Assembly: GCA_016763215.1 (NCBI GenBank)
Contig: JAESUF010000271.1
Span: 1 to 5,346, forward strand
Direction of reading: 5' to 3'
Length of the DNA: 5,346 bases
Origin: Flavobacteriaceae bacterium
GTDB taxonomy: Bacteria; Bacteroidota; Bacteroidia; Flavobacteriales; Flavobacteriaceae
Below are positions 1 through 5,205 of the stretch, piece after piece. Numbering within the stretch: the stretch's first letter is position 1; every line of letters begins with the position of its first letter. The notes below the pieces were generated by a model that ran no database searches, was not told the DNA's origin, and saw nothing but the letters and a program-made list of their open reading frames with translations. Both the position numbers and the translations under genes were made by a program.

Positions 1-34
1 ATTTAATACAAAGCCACAACAATCCATATAGCCT
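1..34 (-). pseudogene. Fragment matching the C-terminal tail of the SigZ-type sigma factor
   Basis: Bases 1-34 match bases 2539-2572, inside the sigma gene, at 30 of 34 positions and in the same orientation. Read on the minus strand in the sigma frame, the fragment gives GYMDCCGFVLN against GFMDCCGFVLN. Of the four differences three are silent and one is Phe to Tyr, so the two copies appear to have diverged while still coding. An in-frame TGA (34-36) lies immediately upstream, and no sigma region 2 or region 4 sequence follows at 35-121. The homologous part may continue past the left edge. It could be the decayed end of a second sigZ-like gene, or a duplicated scrap. An ATG at 25-27 could in principle open a short peptide starting MDCC, but this cannot be judged from the window. 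Confidence 0.6.
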
Positions 35-121
35 CATGATGTTAAGAAAATGATGAATGCTGAAAAGACAAAACGAATTGGAAGTTAAAAGAACCAGGGG
101 TAAAGATTAAAGCAACCTAAA

Positions 122-1609
122 CTAAAACTTTAGTTGTTGAATGTATTCTGCTGTAACTTTTCCAACTTCTGGGTAATTTCCAAACCAAATGAAATGTGCA
201 GCATCTTTTACAGTATGTAGTTGAATGTCATTTCCTAATAACTTCATTTTTTCATAAAAATAAGAGGCATTGCTATATGGACAGTTCATGTCTTTTTCTC
301 CGTGAATTAAAAGCATCTTGGTTTTTGTCCTTTTTGTTAAATGATATGGGGAAATTTCTTTCACTACATTCTTGTCATCAAGCTTTTCAGAAACCCATCT
401 CGAATTGCGATGTGTTAAATCATAGGCAGCAGAATTTACAATTAAAGCATTCGGTTTTGCACTAATTTTTAAGTTGTCAGTTTTTTCATTCCAGTTTTCA
501 ACCAAAGTCGTTGCCAATGCTAAATGACCTCCTGCTGAATTTCCTGTAGCTAGAATTTTAGAAGGATTAATACTGTATCTGTCGGCGTTCTCTCTTAGCC
601 AACGTATCGCAGACTTGGCGTCTTTTACGGCTTCGAAAGGATAGGTTCCTTGCCGTCCTTTTATTCGATATTCTACAACTGCAACAACCCAACCATTTTT
701 AGCATATTCCTTCGCAGTACTAAAAAACCAAAAAGGACTTCCCATAGACCAACTTCCTCCATGAAACTGAACGAGGGTAGGTCTCTTCCCTTTAAAAACA
801 TTTTTATCTGGTAGAAAAAGATGCATTTCTAATTGATAATTATCTACAGTCTTATAAATTTCGATGGTATGAGATTCTCTTTCTTTCTGTTGTTTTTCAT
901 AGATGTTGATGACTCTAGTAAGGGTTTCAGCATTTTTATTTTTAGAGACAAGATTAGTATAGAAAGAATCAATATTTTTAACTCCGATATTATCTATATG
1001 ATTGTACAAATATTCTTGTTTCCAATAGGTAACGACTTCAAGATTGGTAAAAGTAGTCTCGATGGTACTCCAATCTGCATGCAATTGTTGATTGTCTAAT
1101 GTATTGTATATGCCACTCTGTCGTTTTTTACGACTCTCAATTGTAATGTAAGCTTTTACATAACCTCTAAGTTCTTTACTTGAAAGAAGCTCAGGATTGT
1201 TGAAATCAAGAAGGTTTACACGGATTTTTTGTTGGTTTTCTTTTGAAAAGACAATTTTTTCTCCTGTGAAATTTTGATGCTTTTCAGGATATTCTAGAAT
1301 AAATTCGTCAAACGCAAACCTGATACTCAGAGTTTCATCGTTGTACGTTTTTACATCCAGATCTTTTTTGTTCTTTTCAAGATGATCGGTATAGATTCTT
1401 TTTAAAGAATCTATTTTCTTTGTAAATGTATCTTGATCTAAGATATTAAGTGGGTAAGAATTATTATTGAGATACCTCCAAACAGGAGTTCCAATTTCTA
1501 TTTGTTCTTTTAGAAAAGCTTCTTTTTTAGCAGGATTGATTGCCTCTTGTTTTTCATTGCAATTCATAAAAAATATAAAAAGAATGTAGAAGTAAAATTT
1601 TGTTCTCAT
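122..1609 (-). CDS. Lipoprotein alpha/beta-hydrolase (BD-FAE / esterase-lipase type) with a helical N-terminal domain
   Basis: This 495-residue protein is a probable exported serine esterase. A hydrophobic signal segment (about residues 4-16) is followed by Cys17 in the context FMNCNEK, a loose lipobox typical of Bacteroidota, so it is probably a lipoprotein. Residues about 245-495 form the catalytic domain: the oxyanion motif HGGSW (283-287), the nucleophile elbow GNSAG with Ser358, the likely acid Asp440 in HGEKD, and His472 in DAAHF. The layout fits the bile-acid/feruloyl esterase and hormone-sensitive-lipase-like families, and the substrate is unknown. Residues about 25-240 are predicted helical and rich in Lys and Glu. 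They resemble, from memory, the helical region that precedes the thioredoxin domain in some flavobacterial TlpA-like lipoproteins, but no thioredoxin domain is present. The ATG lies 8 bases after the stop of the HTH regulator gene, so the two are almost certainly cotranscribed. Confidence 0.88.
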   Translation of the reverse strand: MRTKFYFYILFIFFMNCNEKQEAINPAKKEAFLKEQIEIGTPVWRYLNNNSYPLNILDQDTFTKKIDSLKRIYTDHLEKNKKDLDVKTYNDETLSIRFAFDEFILEYPEKHQNFTGEKIVFSKENQQKIRVNLLDFNNPELLSSKELRGYVKAYITIESRKKRQSGIYNTLDNQQLHADWSTIETTFTNLEVVTYWKQEYLYNHIDNIGVKNIDSFYTNLVSKNKNAETLTRVINIYEKQQKERESHTIEIYKTVDNYQLEMHLFLPDKNVFKGKRPTLVQFHGGSWSMGSPFWFFSTAKEYAKNGWVVAVVEYRIKGRQGTYPFEAVKDAKSAIRWLRENADRYSINPSKILATGNSAGGHLALATTLVENWNEKTDNLKISAKPNALIVNSAAYDLTHRNSRWVSEKLDDKNVVKEISPYHLTKRTKTKMLLIHGEKDMNCPYSNASYFYEKMKLLGNDIQLHTVKDAAHFIWFGNYPEVGKVTAEYIQQLKF

Positions 1610-1617
1610 GTTATAAA

Positions 1618-2298
1618 TTAGTCATTGTAAATTTCACTAACAATAAACCATTCCCCATTACTAAGATGCCATTCTGTAATGCCAAATTGTTGGTGAGTAG
1701 CACCTTTGTATTGATAGGTGGAAGTATATTTTTCAAAAGCAACACCATCATTAACATCCATAGAAATAGAAGTGTATTTAATGATCTTATATCCTTCTGA
1801 AAAAATTCTTTTAAAGAGGTTCTTTATATTCTCTTTTCCGCATACATTGTTAGAAACGCAGGCATCAACTCTATATTTAGAAAGAATGCTGTCTAGGTTT
1901 TGGGAGTTTACCCATTCTATCATTTTTTTTTGAGTCCTTGTTACCTCTTCTTTTGCATCTACGATTGAAGTATTTTTATCCTTCTGGTAAAAGAAAATGA
2001 TAGTCGTAATAGTAATAATGAAAACAACAATTAGGGAAACGGTCGTTTTATAATTGAACGGGAATACTCTTTCTATCCAATGACGAAAATCACTTTTTCT
2101 CGAAGAAGAAGTTTGCCCTTCATAATTCAAAGTTTGAAGAAGAAGTTTTAATGTATAACTTCTAGGAGTTACTTCACCAGACTCAATTCGTTGCAAAGTT
2201 CTAACATTTAGATTGCATTTGTCTACAAGTTCTTTTTGAGTAAGCCCTTGAGCTTTTCTAAGCTCACTAATTTTTTTGCCTAAACTTGGCTGATTCAT
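1618..2298 (-). CDS. Membrane-anchored XRE-type HTH regulator with extracytoplasmic NTF2/SnoaL-like domain
   Basis: This is a 226-residue protein in three parts. Residues 6-60 are a Cro/C1-type helix-turn-helix domain (LGKKISELRKAQGLTQKEL, then RTLQRIESGEVTPRSYTL). Residues about 84-105 are one strongly hydrophobic transmembrane helix with basic residues on its N-terminal side. Residues about 116-224 look like an NTF2/SnoaL (DUF4440-like) cone fold, with TRTQKKMIEWVNSQNLDSIL near the start and GITEWHLSNGEWFIVSEIY at the end. With the DNA-binding domain in the cytoplasm, the C-terminal domain would face the periplasm, where Cys147 and Cys153 could pair. It may be a one-component regulator that reads an envelope signal and controls its own operon, including the downstream esterase. 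The open frame extends upstream to a TTG at 2319, but the ATG at 2298 begins the conserved-looking MNQPSLGKK and is preferred. Ligand and target sites are unknown. Confidence 0.85.
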   Translation of the reverse strand: MNQPSLGKKISELRKAQGLTQKELVDKCNLNVRTLQRIESGEVTPRSYTLKLLLQTLNYEGQTSSSRKSDFRHWIERVFPFNYKTTVSLIVVFIITITTIIFFYQKDKNTSIVDAKEEVTRTQKKMIEWVNSQNLDSILSKYRVDACVSNNVCGKENIKNLFKRIFSEGYKIIKYTSISMDVNDGVAFEKYTSTYQYKGATHQQFGITEWHLSNGEWFIVSEIYND

Positions 2299-2478
2299 AT
2301 GTAATAAATTCTGTTGCAAGAGTACTTCTTAAATTTAAAAAAGATGACGAATTTTATAATATTTGAGACGACATTTAGACGGTTCTTTATGATTTTACAA
2401 GTATTAACAGGTAAAGGCAGAGGAAACAATGTAAGGATTTTTATTTTGAAGTTTCTCGGTAAGAGTTTATGAATCTAA
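2299..2478. other. Intergenic gap between sigZ and the HTH-esterase operon
   Basis: These 180 bases separate two minus-strand transcription units. The promoter of the HTH-esterase operon should lie here, but I see no good match to TTG-N19-TAnnTTTG. The nearest is TACTCTTG on the minus strand, about 20 bases upstream of the ATG and without a -33 partner at 19 bases. The shared CATCTTTT-N13-GTCTA motif is absent. GTCTA and CATCTTTT both occur on the minus strand but in the wrong order. I see no GC-rich terminator after sigZ, so read-through into the HTH gene is possible. A 42-codon plus-strand frame at 2344-2472 is probably chance. Confidence 0.6.
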
Positions 2479-3018
2479 TTAATCACAAACTTTACAATCG
2501 TCTTTTGCTTGAATTTCGCCCACCAAATGACCTTGCTCATTTAATACGAAGCCACAGCAATCCATAAAACCTTGTGCAATGAGTTTACGTGCACGTTGAA
2601 TTTGAGATTTGGTTGTCGGTAAATTTTGTTTGAGTTGTTTGGCAACTTCGCCTTGCTTTAACCCTTTTATATCTGATAAAAATAGGGGATCTCTGTATTT
2701 TTTTGGAAGGCCTTGTAAAATACCTCGTAAGCAATCTTTTTCTGTATGAATATTTTCTATAATGTTAGTTTCCGATTCAAAATTAGCAATTTCAAATGTT
2801 GTTTTCGAATTTTTAAAATGATCCATCATCGAATTTCGAGCAATAGAAAAAATCCAAGATTTTAGTTTTGTAATGTCTTTTAACTTATGAAGATTTGTGT
2901 GAATTTTGATAAAAGTATCTTGCAAAATATCATCAGCAATGGCAGGTTCTTTTACCTTGCTTAGGATGAATCTTTTTACATCATCAGAATACTGAGTCCA
3001 AACTTCTTTTGTGGTCAT
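2479..3018 (-). CDS. sigZ: ECF RNA polymerase sigma factor, SigZ family, with cysteine-bearing C-terminal tail
   Basis: This is a 179-residue sigma-70 family factor that would direct core RNA polymerase to alternative promoters. Region 2 spans about residues 6-72, with DDILQDTFIKIH (29-40) and KSWIFSIARNSMMDHFK (53-69). Region 4 spans about 98-148, with LPKKYRDPLFLSDIKGLKQG and the recognition-helix area LPTTKSQIQRARKLI. The tail after region 4 (residues 151-179) carries Cys154-Cys155, then GFVLNEQGHLVGEIQ, then Cys175-x-x-Cys178. The CC plus GN/GH-LV arrangement resembles the end of Bacillus subtilis SigZ (about 176 residues, comparison from memory); the terminal CxxC is additional. No anti-sigma gene is adjacent, so the cysteine tail is a candidate built-in metal or redox sensor, as described for CorE-type ECF factors with a cysteine-rich domain. 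The gene lies 94 bases downstream of the Cys-rich peptide gene, with a palindromic element in between. Confidence 0.93.
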   Translation of the reverse strand: MTTKEVWTQYSDDVKRFILSKVKEPAIADDILQDTFIKIHTNLHKLKDITKLKSWIFSIARNSMMDHFKNSKTTFEIANFESETNIIENIHTEKDCLRGILQGLPKKYRDPLFLSDIKGLKQGEVAKQLKQNLPTTKSQIQRARKLIAQGFMDCCGFVLNEQGHLVGEIQAKDDCKVCD

Positions 3019-3036
3019 AAGTTCTAATTAAAATTC

Positions 3037-3106
3037 GTCATTGCGAGGCACGAAGCAATCTGCTATTTTATAAGAGATTGCTTCGTTGTTATCTCCTCGT
3101 AATGAC
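3037..3106. repeat. REP-like long palindromic element between the Cys-rich peptide gene and sigZ
   Basis: Four 12-base blocks form a long imperfect hairpin. The outer arm 3037-3048 (GTCATTGCGAGG) pairs with 3095-3106 (CCTCGTAATGAC), with one G-T wobble. The inner arm 3050-3061 (ACGAAGCAATCT) pairs perfectly with 3075-3086. The loop is 13 bases (3062-3074). A single base (3049) on the left faces an 8-base bulge (3087-3094) on the right, as if a few bases had been inserted into an older, more symmetric palindrome. The GTCATTGCGAGG...CGAAGCAATC core is of a type I recall as a dispersed intergenic palindrome in Bacteroidota and some other genomes. It is richer in G and C than its surroundings, which suggests a mobile REP/MITE-like insertion. 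In the transcript it could reduce read-through into sigZ or protect the upstream mRNA. No second copy is visible in the window. Confidence 0.85.
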
Positions 3107-3112
3107 AAATAG

Positions 3113-3217
3113 TTAACAGCTACAGTTATTACAAGAACAACTCTCACAGGTACAATTTGAACAATCTCCGTTTATGCATTCTACACAAGTACAAGAGCAT
3201 TGGTTTTTATAATTCAT
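3113..3217 (-). CDS. Metallothionein-like cysteine-rich peptide, 34 residues
   Basis: This short frame encodes 34 residues, 11 of them cysteine, at positions 7, 9, 11, 14, 19, 22, 24, 27, 29, 32 and 34. It begins MNYKNQCSCTC and ends CNNCSC. All cysteines after the first seven residues fall in C-x-C or C-x-x-C spacing apart from one four-residue gap. There is no His, and the only aromatic residue is Tyr3. This is the signature of a thiolate metal-binding peptide. It resembles the very small copper metallothioneins of fungi more than the about 56-residue, His-containing SmtA/BmtA type of cyanobacteria and pseudomonads. No signal peptide is present, so it would be cytoplasmic, probably sequestering Cu, Zn, Cd or a similar soft metal. 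It lies between the DUF3703 and sigZ genes on the same strand and has its own copy of the shared upstream motif, 26 bases before the ATG. The metal and the function are inferred. Confidence 0.8.
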   Translation of the reverse strand: MNYKNQCSCTCVECINGDCSNCTCESCSCNNCSC

Positions 3218-3243
3218 TTTATTTGTTTTTTAAGTTCACTTAA

Positions 3244-3269
3244 TAGACCAAAAAGGTACGTAAAAGATG
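3244..3269 (-). promoter_or_regulatory. Putative ECF-type promoter of the Cys-rich peptide gene (and sigZ)
   Basis: On the minus strand CATCTTTT (3262-3269) is followed after 13 bases by GTCTA (3244-3248). The same pair with the same spacing precedes the DUF3703 gene. Across the 30 bases starting at CATC the two copies agree at 21. GTCTA resembles the -10 element of ECF sigma factors, and CATCTTTT lies where a -35 element would be. The ATG follows GTCTA after 26 bases. Recognition by the SigZ-type factor encoded two genes downstream is inferred from proximity only. Confidence 0.6.
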
Positions 3270-3272
3270 CGT

Positions 3273-3614
3273 TTATTTTTGAAAATAGTTGATTAATTCT
3301 TTTCGAATAGGAATGGGTTTGATTGGTGAGATATTTGCACCTCCTGTATTTCCAACAGGAACCCAAATTAGTGTAAATAGGAGTGAAGCGATAATTCGAA
3401 AGAATTGCCCAATGATTTCTTTTCTGTTTTTTGTGTTGATTCCAAAAATGAACATCCAGTAATGAGATAAAGTATGTCTATATACGTGTTTTTGACCTAC
3501 TATGTGTGCGCTTTCAAAGTGATAGAACGCAGATTCGTGATTGTTTTCTTTTAGCAATTTTTTTCCTGTATTTAAATGTTTGTAAAACTGTTTCTTTAAA
3601 ATTTGTGTTGACAT
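3273..3614 (-). CDS. DUF3703 family protein
   Basis: This is a 113-residue protein that I recognise as the DUF3703 family from its motifs. These are an N-terminal TPR-like helical pair with AFYHFESAHIVGQKH (29-43), His47 and His51, GQFFRI (69-74), and the family's hallmark VPVGNTGGANIS (85-96) followed by a Pro-rich stretch ending IPIRKELI. Residues about 71-86 are hydrophobic enough for a membrane contact. The biochemical role is unknown. I recall members near metal-resistance genes, which agrees with the metallothionein-like neighbour. The open frame extends upstream to a TTG at 3644, but that start would fall inside the putative promoter. ATG 3614 gives MSTQILKK and a family-typical length. 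It starts 12 bases after the GTCTA of its promoter, implying a very short leader. The peptide gene follows after 55 bases. Confidence 0.88.
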   Translation of the reverse strand: MSTQILKKQFYKHLNTGKKLLKENNHESAFYHFESAHIVGQKHVYRHTLSHYWMFIFGINTKNRKEIIGQFFRIIASLLFTLIWVPVGNTGGANISPIKPIPIRKELINYFQK

Positions 3615-3626
3615 GTTTTTTTTAAG

Positions 3627-3652
3627 TAGACAAAAGGGAAACAAAAAAGATG
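3627..3652 (-). promoter_or_regulatory. Putative ECF-type promoter of the DUF3703 gene
   Basis: On the minus strand CATCTTTT (3645-3652) is followed after exactly 13 bases by GTCTA (3627-3631), then after 12 bases by the DUF3703 ATG. It is the second copy of the motif found before the Cys-rich peptide gene. The upstream half directly abuts the AT-rich hairpin that ends the previous gene. It would make the DUF3703 gene the first of a coregulated cluster. With GTCTA this close to the ATG, the transcript would have only about five leader bases. Confidence 0.6.
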
Positions 3653-3673
3653 AAAAATAAAGGCTTTATTTTT
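3653..3673 (-). terminator. Weak AT-rich hairpin downstream of the hydrolase-TPR gene
   Basis: AAAAATAAAG (3653-3662), one base, then CTTTATTTTT (3664-3673) form a perfect 10-base inverted repeat 6 bases past the stop of the hydrolase-TPR gene. The stem is almost all A-T and the T run lies inside the stem, so it may act as a weak or bidirectional terminator. It marks the border between that gene and the promoter of the DUF3703 gene. Confidence 0.4.
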
Positions 3674-3679
3674 TAATGC

Positions 3680-5068
3680 TTATTTATATTCTTTAAATAG
3701 TTTTAAGAATTTTCTTCGCTGTTTGTACTTTTTAAATTCAGGAGTTTTTTCAACCTGTTGGAAACGTTGAAATTTTAACTCTTTTGATTTTTTCAAGCTT
3801 GCAATCATCTTCGTAAAATTATTATTTCTTGCATGACTAACTGCCAGGCGATAATGAAAATATCCATTATTGGGTTTTAAAAGAACAGACAATTGATCAC
3901 AATACAAGGCTTGTTTAAAGTTTTTTGAAATGACATACGTTACCGAAGATTCATACATGCCAGCATGTAATGAAAATTTTAAGCGTTCATAGGCTCTTTT
4001 TTCTCCAATACTTTTAGATTTCAATATCATTTGGTTTAAGAGGTCTAATTCTTTTTTCCACCAAACAAAATTATCACTAGAAGTACCGTTTAGAACTTCT
4101 CTCTTATATACGGTAGAAAATTTCTCAAAGAGTTTGTTTTCAAGGCTTAAATAGTTGAGGTGATTAGTATGTTGCTTTTTATAATCGTTAGAAGATTCTA
4201 ATAACTTGATTTTTTTCTGAATACTATCTGTATTTAAAAAATAGTGAAAACTGTTTTGTAAATGGTTAAACTCGGAGAGGGCTCTAATATATAGTTTGTT
4301 CTTATGTAATGAATCAGCAATATGATATGGTTTTTGATAAAAAGAGTTAACATTATTTCTGTTAAAGATTCTTATTTTCTTACGATAAGCCTGTAATTCT
4401 AACCATTCAAAAGCCCTAAGAATTTGTTCTTTTGGTGGCCAACGATGTTTGCCTTCGTATGTGATTAGTTCATTAGTAACCTTTACTTTATCTAACGATT
4501 GTTTTGTGTTAAGCATTTCTTGGTAATTCATATCTTGATCTCCTACCAATCCTATAAATGAAAACATACCATCTTTAGGTTTGTAAGATTGATTAACAGT
4601 CAAGCCAGCACCACATGCTATTACGGCTTGAAATTTATTTGTTAAAGCAGCAATAGAACTAGCAAGTCTCGATCCTCCTGAAAAACCTGCAGCATACATC
4701 TGTTTTTCATCAATAGTAAAAGTTGAAAAAATAGTTTTAAATAGAATGTTAGCCGCTTTAAAATTTTCATCATAAGGTCTGCCATTTCGAGTTGCATTTG
4801 AGCAGACTAGAATGTAATTGTATTCTTCAGCAGCCTCAACAAAAACATTGATACCATGATTTCCATTTCCTCCAGGGTCAAAAACAAAAACGATGGAGGA
4901 GAGCTGATTTGAATTAAATTTTGTGGGTAGATATAAAGAGAAAGTATCCGAAGAATTATTAACAGGTACTTGATTGATGACTTCACCAATTTTGAATTTC
5001 TCTGATTGCCCAAAACTATTATGTACAATGAACAATGAAAACAATAAAAAGTAAAACAGTCTATACAT
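3680..5068 (-). CDS. Secreted alpha/beta-hydrolase (PHB-depolymerase/feruloyl-esterase-like) with TPR-like C-terminal half
   Basis: This 462-residue protein is exported. Its signal peptide (residues 1-20, hydrophobic core LFYFLLFSLFIV) ends SFG before Gln21, a usual flavobacterial cleavage site. Residues about 30-228 are an alpha/beta-hydrolase of the esterase D / LpqC / poly-hydroxybutyrate-depolymerase-like kind. FVFDPGG (61-67) forms the oxyanion region, GFSGG (128-132) carries the nucleophile Ser130, Asp177 or Asp179 in VGDQDMNY is the probable acid, and His208 in GKHRWPP is the probable base. Residues about 245-462 are helical and basic. Repeated patterns such as ADSLHKNKLYIRALSEFNHL (251-270) and YFHYRLAVSHARNNNFTKMI (403-422) look like TPR units. 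There is no obvious type IX sorting domain, so a periplasmic location is more likely. Substrate unknown. A weak promoter-like TTG / TAAATTTT pair (minus strand, 5107-5138) has 21 rather than 19 bases between its elements. Confidence 0.87.
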   Translation of the reverse strand: MYRLFYFLLFSLFIVHNSFGQSEKFKIGEVINQVPVNNSSDTFSLYLPTKFNSNQLSSIVFVFDPGGNGNHGINVFVEAAEEYNYILVCSNATRNGRPYDENFKAANILFKTIFSTFTIDEKQMYAAGFSGGSRLASSIAALTNKFQAVIACGAGLTVNQSYKPKDGMFSFIGLVGDQDMNYQEMLNTKQSLDKVKVTNELITYEGKHRWPPKEQILRAFEWLELQAYRKKIRIFNRNNVNSFYQKPYHIADSLHKNKLYIRALSEFNHLQNSFHYFLNTDSIQKKIKLLESSNDYKKQHTNHLNYLSLENKLFEKFSTVYKREVLNGTSSDNFVWWKKELDLLNQMILKSKSIGEKRAYERLKFSLHAGMYESSVTYVISKNFKQALYCDQLSVLLKPNNGYFHYRLAVSHARNNNFTKMIASLKKSKELKFQRFQQVEKTPEFKKYKQRRKFLKLFKEYK

Positions 5069-5159
5069 AATTTTAAAGTTAGGCTGTTTATATAGGACGC
5101 CCTGTTAAAATTTATTTAAAAGTTAAAAAAGTATTCAAAATAAATCTTAATTATTTTAA

Positions 5160-5177
5160 TTTCAATAATTATTGAAA
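5160..5177. promoter_or_regulatory. Perfect 18-bp palindrome, candidate operator of the GbsR/MarR-type gene
   Basis: TTTCAATAATTATTGAAA is a perfect palindrome with half-site TTTCAATAA. It includes the TTG (5172-5174) that serves as the -33 element of the downstream promoter. MarR/GbsR dimers bind palindromes of about this size, so autorepression is a natural reading. Chance is less excluded than usual because the region is very AT-rich. The divergent hydrolase-TPR gene starts 91 bases away. Confidence 0.5.
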
Positions 5178-5201
5178 GTTTAGAAATGTTTTGTATCTTT
5201 G
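5172..5201 (+). promoter_or_regulatory. Bacteroidota housekeeping promoter of the GbsR/MarR-type gene
   Basis: TTG (5172-5174), exactly 19 bases, then TATCTTTG (5194-5201) match the primary-sigma consensus of Bacteroidota (TTTG, 19 bases, TAnnTTTG), apart from A in place of the first T of the -33 box. Only four bases separate TATCTTTG from the ATG, so transcription would start at or very near the start codon, giving a leaderless or almost leaderless mRNA. Confidence 0.75.
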
Positions 5202-5205
5202 ACTT

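Noticed and set aside
35..121. Plus-strand frame end reading DVKKMMNAEKTKRIGS before a stop at 86-88
   Set aside because: It looks protein-like but is bounded upstream by a stop at 29-31, is under 20 codons and matches nothing I recognise.
120..135. AACTAAA / TTTAGTT inverted repeat at the esterase stop codon
   Set aside because: Seven A-T-rich pairs with a two-base loop and no T tract; too weak to call a terminator.
196..465. Plus-strand open frame of 89 codons
   Set aside because: It lies wholly inside the clearly coding lipoprotein esterase on the other strand and shows no recognisable domain.
833..1099. Plus-strand open frame of 88 codons
   Set aside because: Antisense to the esterase N-terminal domain; low-complexity Phe/Ile/Ser composition, as expected of a shadow frame.
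1600..1933. Two overlapping plus-strand frames (1600-1800 and 1718-1933)
   Set aside because: Both are antisense to the HTH regulator gene, overlap each other and show no family features.
2299..2319. TTG start extending the HTH regulator by seven residues
   Set aside because: ATG 2298 begins the family-like MNQPSLGKK, and the extra residues add nothing recognisable.
2344..2356. 13-base match, inverted, to 3029-3041 at the edge of the REP-like palindrome
   Set aside because: One 13-base match in 5.3 kb of AT-rich DNA is expected by chance. It could be a REP remnant, but no further arm sequence follows.
2341..2385. GTCTA and CATCTTTT before the HTH gene, as a third copy of the shared promoter motif
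   Set aside because: On the minus strand CATCTTTT lies downstream of GTCTA, so order and spacing are wrong.
3615..3644. TTG start extending the DUF3703 protein by ten residues
   Set aside because: It would fall inside the putative promoter, and ATG 3614 gives the usual family length.
4807..5028. Minus-strand frame of 73 codons
   Set aside because: It is inside the hydrolase-TPR gene in another frame; the hydrolase frame has a signal peptide and catalytic motifs, this one has none.
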